Source of the DNA: JBBBNV01 sp037137075 | GTDB taxonomy: Bacteria > Bacillota > Bacilli > Paenibacillales > NBRC-103111 | Direction of reading: 5' to 3' | DNA length: 63,141 nt | Assembly (NCBI RefSeq): GCF_037137075.1 | Contig: NZ_JBBBNV010000026.1 | Location: 1-63,141 of the forward strand | In this document: positions 57,860 through 63,141 of the stretch, piece after piece | How positions within the stretch are numbered: the first letter of the stretch is position 1 | Layout of the letters: every line of letters begins with the position of its first letter | Notes under the pieces: generated by a model | Database searches by the model: none | Told to the model about the DNA's origin: nothing | Seen by the model: only the letters and a program-made list of their open reading frames with translations | Program-made: the position numbers and the translations under genes

Positions 57860-60304
57860 TTACGACTGGGTAAGTGTTACCTCATTGCGGAGTACAACCA
57901 ATTCTCCGTCCTTCTCATCAATCGTGAGAGAATCGCCTTTGGCTATACTTCCTTTGAGCATTTCTTCCGACAGCCGATCCTCGATATGCTTCTGGATGGC
58001 CCGGCGCAGCGGTCTCGCGCCATAAGTCGGATCGAAGCCTTCCTTGGCGAGGAATTCCTTGGCCTTGTCGGTCAACTTGAACTCCACTTCCTGCTCCTTC
58101 AGGCGTTTGCCCAGCTCATCGGACATCAGGCTGACGATTTCAGCAATATGCTCCTTCTCCAGCGAGTGGAATACGATAATTTCGTCAATCCGGTTCAAGA
58201 ACTCCGGACGGAAGCTCTTTTTCAGCTCACCCATTACTTTATCCTTCATCACGCCATAGTCCTTGCCGGCATCGTTTACGGCTGTGAAGCCGAGCGAAGA
58301 ATTTTTCTTAATCATTTCGGCCCCTACGTTAGAGGTCATAATGATCAGCGTATTGCGGAAGTCAACCGTGCGGCCTTTGGAATCCGTCAGACGGCCATCC
58401 TCCAACACCTGCAGCAGGATATTGAATACTTCCGGATGCGCCTTTTCAATTTCATCCAGCAGTACGACAGAATATGGCTTGCGGCGCACTTTTTCAGTCA
58501 GCTGTCCGCCTTCCTCGTAGCCGACATATCCCGGAGGCGCCCCGACCAGACGGGAGGTGGAGTGCTTCTCCATGTACTCGGACATATCGATACGAATAAC
58601 GGCGTTATCATCGCCGAACAACGATTCGGCCAACGCACGGGCCAGCTCTGTTTTACCGACACCTGTCGGGCCGAGGAAAATAAAGGAGCCCATCGGACGC
58701 TTCGGATCCTTCAGTCCGGCACGAGCGCGTCGGATAGCACGGCTGACCGCCTTAACCGCTTCTTCCTGACCGATGACACGCTGATGAAGAATGGATTCCA
58801 TCTTCAACAGACGCTCTGTTTCTTCTTCAGCCAGTTTGGTTACAGGAATCCCGGTCCAGCTGGCAACGACCTGTGCGATATCATCCGGCGTAACCTCGGA
58901 ATCGGTACGGCCCTGCTTTTCCTTCCACTCATTCTTCACCGTATCCAGCTCTTCACGAAGCTTTTGCTCCGTATCGCGGAGAGAAGCGGCTTTCTCGAAT
59001 TCCTGGCTTTGGACTGCAGAGTCCTTCTCCTTACGGATATCGTCCAGCTTGTTCTCAAGCTGTTTCAGGTTCGGCGGAATCGTGAAGGAGCGCAAGCGCA
59101 CTTTCGAGCCCGCCTCATCAATAAGGTCAATCGCTTTATCCGGCAGGAACCGATCCGTAATGTAACGGTCCGACAGCTTCACCGCTTGTTCAATCGCCTC
59201 ATCGGTGATTTTGACGCGGTGGTGAGCTTCATAACGGTCACGCAGACCATGAAGGATTTGAATAGCTTCCTCCGGTGTCGGCTGATCAACGTTAATTGGC
59301 TGGAAGCGGCGCTCTAGCGCAGCGTCTTTTTCAATATATTTACGATATTCATCCAGTGTAGTGGCACCGATACACTGAAGCTCGCCGCGGGCCAGCGCCG
59401 GCTTCAGGATGTTGGAAGCATCAATTGCTCCTTCTGCTCCACCTGCCCCAATGAGGGTATGCAGCTCGTCAATAAAGAGAATGATGTTACCGGCAGCCCG
59501 GATTTCATCCATAATTTTTTTCAAACGGTCCTCGAATTCGCCACGGTACTTCGTGCCTGCCACGACAGAACCCATATCGAGCGTCATGACGCGCTTGTCT
59601 CGAAGCGTTTCGGGGATTTCGTTATTTACGATTTTTTGTGCGAGTCCTTCGGCAATTGCTGTTTTACCAACTCCAGGCTCACCGATTAATACCGGATTGT
59701 TCTTGGTGCGGCGGCTCAGCACTTGAATAACACGCTCAATTTCCTTGGAACGTCCAATCACGGGATCCAGGTTGCCTTCTTTGGCATAAGCCGTCAAATC
59801 GCGTGCTAGGCCATCCAGCGTCGGTGTACTCACATTAGCCGGCGTACCGTGATTAGAAGAGACAGACTCGCTGCTGCCGAGGAGCTGCAGTACTTGCTGA
59901 CGCGCTTTGTTCAAGCTAACGCCAAGGTTATTCAACACCCGTGCGGCAACACCTTCGCCTTCACGGATGAGACCAAGCAGAATATGCTCTGTACCCACAT
60001 ACGTATGTCCAAGCTTGCGCGCTTCATCCATGGACAGCTCGATTACTTTTTTCGCGCGAGGTGTATACGCAATGTTGGTCGGTTGCTCCTGCCCCCGGCC
60101 AATGAGGGATTCCACTTCATCTTGAATCTTCTCCAAGCCAAGTCCAAGCGCAACCAGCGCTTTAGCCGCAATGCCTTCCCCTTCACGGATCAGGCCAAGC
60201 AAAATATGCTCTGTACCGATATTGTTATGCCCGAGGCGCACTGCTTCTTCTTGTGCAAGTGCCAGTACTTTTTGGGCGCGTTCGGTAAATCTGCCAAACA
60301 TCAT
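57860..60304 (-). CDS. clpC: ATP-dependent Clp protease ATPase subunit ClpC
   Basis: 814 residues from ATG 60304 (MMFGRFTERAQKVLALAQEEA) behind GGAGGTG. Two N-terminal Clp repeats (EHILLGLIREGEG occurs twice, near 38 and 115), a first AAA+ module with GEPGVGKTA near 208, a middle domain with the UVR-like region near 420-455 that binds the adaptor MecA, and a second AAA+ module with GPTGVGKTE near 545. It unfolds proteins for ClpP, including McsB-phosphorylated ones, and degrades CtsR under heat stress. Confidence 0.97.
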   Translation of the reverse strand: MMFGRFTERAQKVLALAQEEAVRLGHNNIGTEHILLGLIREGEGIAAKALVALGLGLEKIQDEVESLIGRGQEQPTNIAYTPRAKKVIELSMDEARKLGHTYVGTEHILLGLIREGEGVAARVLNNLGVSLNKARQQVLQLLGSSESVSSNHGTPANVSTPTLDGLARDLTAYAKEGNLDPVIGRSKEIERVIQVLSRRTKNNPVLIGEPGVGKTAIAEGLAQKIVNNEIPETLRDKRVMTLDMGSVVAGTKYRGEFEDRLKKIMDEIRAAGNIILFIDELHTLIGAGGAEGAIDASNILKPALARGELQCIGATTLDEYRKYIEKDAALERRFQPINVDQPTPEEAIQILHGLRDRYEAHHRVKITDEAIEQAVKLSDRYITDRFLPDKAIDLIDEAGSKVRLRSFTIPPNLKQLENKLDDIRKEKDSAVQSQEFEKAASLRDTEQKLREELDTVKNEWKEKQGRTDSEVTPDDIAQVVASWTGIPVTKLAEEETERLLKMESILHQRVIGQEEAVKAVSRAIRRARAGLKDPKRPMGSFIFLGPTGVGKTELARALAESLFGDDNAVIRIDMSEYMEKHSTSRLVGAPPGYVGYEEGGQLTEKVRRKPYSVVLLDEIEKAHPEVFNILLQVLEDGRLTDSKGRTVDFRNTLIIMTSNVGAEMIKKNSSLGFTAVNDAGKDYGVMKDKVMGELKKSFRPEFLNRIDEIIVFHSLEKEHIAEIVSLMSDELGKRLKEQEVEFKLTDKAKEFLAKEGFDPTYGARPLRRAIQKHIEDRLSEEMLKGSIAKGDSLTIDEKDGELVVLRNEVTLTQS

Positions 60305-60389
60305 GGGAAACACCTCCGTGATTGTATTATAGCTTAAAATTTAAAGGAACAAAATGGATTTGGTCACTTCAACAGAAGGTTTCCTCCGG

Positions 60390-61451
60390 CTATGTCCCCG
60401 TCAGCCTTGTACGGATTAGCTCCGCCCGACGCACATCCCGCTCCTCAGGAGAAAGCTTCTCTCCAGCGTGCTGCTGCATGAACGCGGGCTGCGTCATAAT
60501 AGTCAGTTCGTTCAGCGTATGCATCGGGACATGACTGATAATACCAAGGTCTACACCAAGGCGTACATCTGACAACCGCTGGGCCGATTCCTTGGAGTCC
60601 ATAATCGCGGCATAAGAGAGAATGCCGAGAGAACGGTTGATGCGATCCGTGATACGGAGCCGGGACTCCTGCATCAGCTTCTTGCGGGCGACCCGCTCAT
60701 GCTCGATAATTTGCCGTGCTACACTATGCAGATTATCAATAATCTCATCCTCAGACTGCCCTAACGTGATCTGATTCGAGATTTGAAACAGATTGCCGGT
60801 GGCTTCACTGCCTTCCCCGTACAACCCGCGGACCACCAGGCCGACCTGTGTTATCGCAGATAAAATACGGTTAATTTGCTGGGTAAGAACTAGCGCCGGA
60901 AGATGCATCATGACGGACGCCCGTATACCTGTTCCCACATTCGTCGGGCAGCTGGTCAGGTAACCGCGCTTCTCATCAAAAGCATAGTCCAGACTCGATT
61001 CAAATACATCATCGATCCGGTTGGCGGTATGCCATGCTTCCTTCAGCTGAAAGCCCGACGCCAGCACCTGAATTCGCAGATGATCTTCTTCATTGACCAT
61101 AATGCTAATGGATTCGTTATCGCTGAGAGCAACGGCGCCGTTTCGAGCTTCTTCAGCCAAGTTCGGGCTAATGAGATGCTTCTCAACGAGAACTCGCTTT
61201 TGCAATTCATCCCATTCATCGAGTTGAATAAATTCAAAATGGCCCAGCTGCTCCAGCTCATTTTCCTTTAAAATGACCGAAATCCGATCCAGCACTTCCT
61301 TGGACTGCTGATTTGTAGCCAGCATTGGAAACGGGTACGAACGTAAATTACGGGCTACACGTATGCGGCTGCTGATCACAATGTCAGCGTCCGGACCTTC
61401 GCCTTTCATCCACTCGCTGAGCGCATCCTGTATATACCGTCGGGAAGTCAT
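60390..61451 (-). CDS. mcsB: Protein arginine kinase McsB
   Basis: 353 residues with a phosphagen (guanidino) kinase fold: SSRIRVARNL at 27-36, NEEDHLRIQ near 117-125 and TSCPTNVGTGIRASV near 165-180. McsB phosphorylates arginines, marking proteins for ClpCP and inactivating CtsR. It lies between mcsA and clpC in the fixed Firmicutes order. Confidence 0.96.
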   Translation of the reverse strand: MTSRRYIQDALSEWMKGEGPDADIVISSRIRVARNLRSYPFPMLATNQQSKEVLDRISVILKENELEQLGHFEFIQLDEWDELQKRVLVEKHLISPNLAEEARNGAVALSDNESISIMVNEEDHLRIQVLASGFQLKEAWHTANRIDDVFESSLDYAFDEKRGYLTSCPTNVGTGIRASVMMHLPALVLTQQINRILSAITQVGLVVRGLYGEGSEATGNLFQISNQITLGQSEDEIIDNLHSVARQIIEHERVARKKLMQESRLRITDRINRSLGILSYAAIMDSKESAQRLSDVRLGVDLGIISHVPMHTLNELTIMTQPAFMQQHAGEKLSPEERDVRRAELIRTRLTGT

Positions 61452-61544
61452 ATCCCGGATTCCTCCTTTCTAATCGCAGAGCGAATTGCGGTAACGCGAT
61501 CTTGGGATTCACACGCGTTGGAAAAGTACAAACCCGCTCATTGT

Positions 61545-62057
61545 TTACCCTGCGCTTTGAATTTTTTTCTCCAAATCCCGGATTTCATCTCGCAAATTGG
61601 CCGCTTGTTCGAATTCTTCTCGTTCTATTGTAAGCTGCAGCTCCATCTTCAGACGGTCGAGCTCCTTCTTATCCTTGATGAGCCCCCCACAGCGTTTGGG
61701 TATTTTGCCATTGTGTACAATGTTTCCGTGCACCCGCTTGAACAGCGGGTCCAGCCGGGAAGCAAAATGCTTGTAGCAAGAGCTGCAGCCAAAACGTCCA
61801 AGCTTGCTAAATTGTGCATAGGTCAGACCACAATGGTCGCACCGCAGCGGCTGCGCCTTCTGGCTTGCCCCGCCAGTATCGAAATCAAGCAGTCCCGAAA
61901 GTAAATTGTGAATCGAGAAGCCCCCCGGCGTACCCGGTATTAACTCCCCTTTTTCCCTGGCACAAACTTCACAGATGTGAAATTCCGTTTTTTCACCGCT
62001 CACTATTTTAGTGAAATGTAAGGTAGCCGGCCGTTTGCCGCATTCTTGACAAAGCAT
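61545..62057 (-). CDS. mcsA: McsB activator McsA
   Basis: 170 residues with four CxxC zinc pairs: Cys3/Cys6, Cys29/Cys32, Cys73/Cys76 and Cys91/Cys94. A C-terminal UVR motif (LKMELQLTIEREEFEQAANLRDEIRDLEKKI) follows. McsA activates McsB and links stress, including metal and thiol stress, to CtsR control. All eight cysteines are present. Confidence 0.95.
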   Translation of the reverse strand: MLCQECGKRPATLHFTKIVSGEKTEFHICEVCAREKGELIPGTPGGFSIHNLLSGLLDFDTGGASQKAQPLRCDHCGLTYAQFSKLGRFGCSSCYKHFASRLDPLFKRVHGNIVHNGKIPKRCGGLIKDKKELDRLKMELQLTIEREEFEQAANLRDEIRDLEKKIQSAG

Positions 62058-62086
62058 TCCCTACTCCTCCCTATTAGCATAAGCTG

Positions 62087-62548
62087 TTATTTACTGAGTA
62101 AAGCAATCAGCATCGCCTTCATTAGCCTTGCCCGCAGTTCATCCCGCAACGGCAGCTTGAAATTCAACACCTCTCGGGAGACGGCTGCCTGAAGCAAACG
62201 AGCCTCCCGTGAAGTAATAAACCTTCCTTCCGCCAGCTGATAAATAAGTCCTTCCGCTGAAGTCTGGTCAATACGATCGCCTATCGTATTAAAAATATGC
62301 CCATGTATGGCCGATTGTCCGGGCAGGGTCACCTTCTGAATACGAATATATCCCCCGCCCCCGCGCTTGCTTTCAACAAGAAAGCCCTTTTCAAGCGTAA
62401 ACCGTGTGCTAATTACATAATTAATTTGTGAAGGAACACATTGAAACTGCTCGGCTAAATCATTTCGTTGAATTTCAATCAATCCTTCAGGACTTTGCAG
62501 CAAAACCTGCTTTAAATATTGTTCAATAATATCAGATACGTTTCGCAC
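62087..62548 (-). CDS. ctsR: Class III heat-shock repressor CtsR
   Basis: GTG at 62548 (VRNVSDIIEQYLKQVLLQ) lies ten bases after GGAGG and gives 154 residues, the family size; the longer frame to 62614 is rejected. The winged helix-turn-helix contains the glycine-rich wing KRGGGGYIRI at 61-70, known as the temperature sensor in Bacillus. CtsR represses clp genes and its own operon; its operator lies about 105 bases upstream. Confidence 0.95.
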   Translation of the reverse strand: MRNVSDIIEQYLKQVLLQSPEGLIEIQRNDLAEQFQCVPSQINYVISTRFTLEKGFLVESKRGGGGYIRIQKVTLPGQSAIHGHIFNTIGDRIDQTSAEGLIYQLAEGRFITSREARLLQAAVSREVLNFKLPLRDELRARLMKAMLIALLSK

Positions 62549-62654
62549 CTCAATCCAGCCTCCATCATTAGATTGTGGACACGGGCCTTGATGCTTCGTT
62601 AAATGGCAGGGCATCGGTGGACAAAGAAAATCACAAGTGCTATTTCACCTTTTA

Positions 62655-62677
62655 TTTGACTTTGACTTTCTTTGACT
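62655..62677 (-). promoter_or_regulatory. CtsR operator
   Basis: On the minus strand AGTCAAA-GAA-AGTCAAA (62677-62661) matches the heptad direct repeat bound by CtsR (A/GGTCAAANANA/GGTCAAA). A third AGTCAAA (62661-62655) overlaps its end. It lies just downstream of the promoter, where binding would block initiation or clearance. Confidence 0.88.
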
Positions 62678-62685
62678 TTAATTAC

Positions 62686-62713
62686 ATTATAACTGATTTT
62701 CTGAAGTTTGCAA
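62686..62713 (-). promoter_or_regulatory. Promoter of the ctsR operon
   Basis: TTGCAA (62713-62708), 16-base spacer and perfect TATAAT (62691-62686), directly upstream of the CtsR heptads. Confidence 0.75.
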
Positions 62714-63141
62714 GTGCCCGCTTGAGATGATTTTGTAATAAAGATTAAAGCCGCGGCTATCATCGCATTAAGCGCTGACAACCTATTTTCTTTAGTATTG
62801 GCATTCGTTCTTTTCCTTATTGTCTAACGACTGACCAAATATTGTGCTGGATCGTAAGTTATAAAATATACAGCAAAACAAACCGGCATAACTCGTATTT
62901 ATATGTCACTAACACAAGCCGAAGGAAATTAGACCGATCGAGCTATAAGTCAAGGTAAACAAGGTAAGCCTTGGGAAAGTTTAGGGGATACACTACATCT
63001 GCTACCATTTGAGGAGCCATCGGGGGCGAATTGAACTTAATCAAATATTTGCTTTCAATTTAATCTGGACAGTGAAAAGTTCTCAAGCTTAAGAAGCCCA
63101 TGAATCTGCGTCAGTAGAGGGCGAATCTTGCTTGGAACGAA
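62714..63141. other. Right end, no recognisable gene
   Basis: About 430 bp upstream of the ctsR promoter. All frames are short, without good ribosome binding sites. I see no tRNA, rRNA or transposon end. It is AT-rich and may be intergenic. Confidence 0.5.

Noticed and set aside
62714..63141. Searched for rRNA or tRNA genes, common upstream of ctsR in related genomes
   Set aside because: No rRNA or cloverleaf-forming sequence was found on either strand.

Overview
The window comes from a low-to-mid GC Gram-positive spore-former, most likely a Paenibacillus or close relative. The evidence is the gene order ctsR-mcsA-mcsB-clpC-radA-disA ... sigH-secE-nusG-rplKAJL-rpoBC-str-S10-spc-alpha, the presence of sigH, disA, mcsB and a Cys T-box, strong AGGAGG ribosome binding sites, and frequent GTG and TTG starts. 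From about 10.6 kb to the right end almost everything lies on the minus strand, so the core is best read from right to left. It is one of the most conserved stretches of a Firmicutes chromosome.

Core, in order of transcription: (1) the CtsR heat-shock operon ctsR-mcsA-mcsB-clpC (62.7-57.8 kb), with a CtsR operator and a strong terminator; (2) radA, disA, pssA and the PIN/TRAM gene yacL (57.7-53.1 kb); (3) ispD-ispF and gltX, then a cysteine T-box controlling cysE-cysS-mrnC-rlmB-rae1 (52.8-45.8 kb); (4) sigH; (5) secE-nusG, rplK-rplA with two look-alike L1 sites, rplJ-rplL behind an L10 leader, and an rsmC-like methyltransferase; (6) rpoB-rpoC behind a long structured leader; (7) the str operon (L7Ae-like gene, rpsL, rpsG, fusA, tuf); (8) the S10-spc-alpha supercluster rpsJ to rplQ; (9) truA and rplM-rpsI. 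Two runs of N (12898-13120 in rpoA, 32033-32295 in rpsL) hide most of the alpha C-terminal domain and most of S12. Both keep frame and expected length. The usual rpmG (near secE) and ecfA1-ecfA2-ecfT (between rplQ and truA) are not seen.

Left arm (1-10.5 kb): one end of an integrated temperate-phage-like element abutting the 3' end of rpsI. From the rpsI side it carries a tyrosine integrase and a CI-like repressor (+ strand), and a divergent Cro-like gene with two well-formed face-to-face promoters. Next comes a minus-strand early operon: DUF771 protein, antirepressor-like protein, several small proteins, an XRE regulator, a broken zinc-finger/HNH gene, a replication initiator, a G39P-like helicase loader, two ArpU-like late regulators and coiled-coil proteins. 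At the far left is the end of an IS66-family insertion sequence. The other phage end is outside the window.

Most notable observation: the initiator gene contains seven 17-bp GTTCCC-N5-GGGAAC palindromes (4060-4208), beside an AT-rich block with a 12-bp direct repeat. The copies are spaced so that successive ones fall in successive reading frames, so selection appears to act on the DNA. This looks like a lambda O / SPP1-type replication origin embedded in its own initiator gene. Other points of interest are the in-frame amber codon and lost catalytic histidine in the HNH gene, the two L1-site mimics, and the multi-hairpin rpoB leader.
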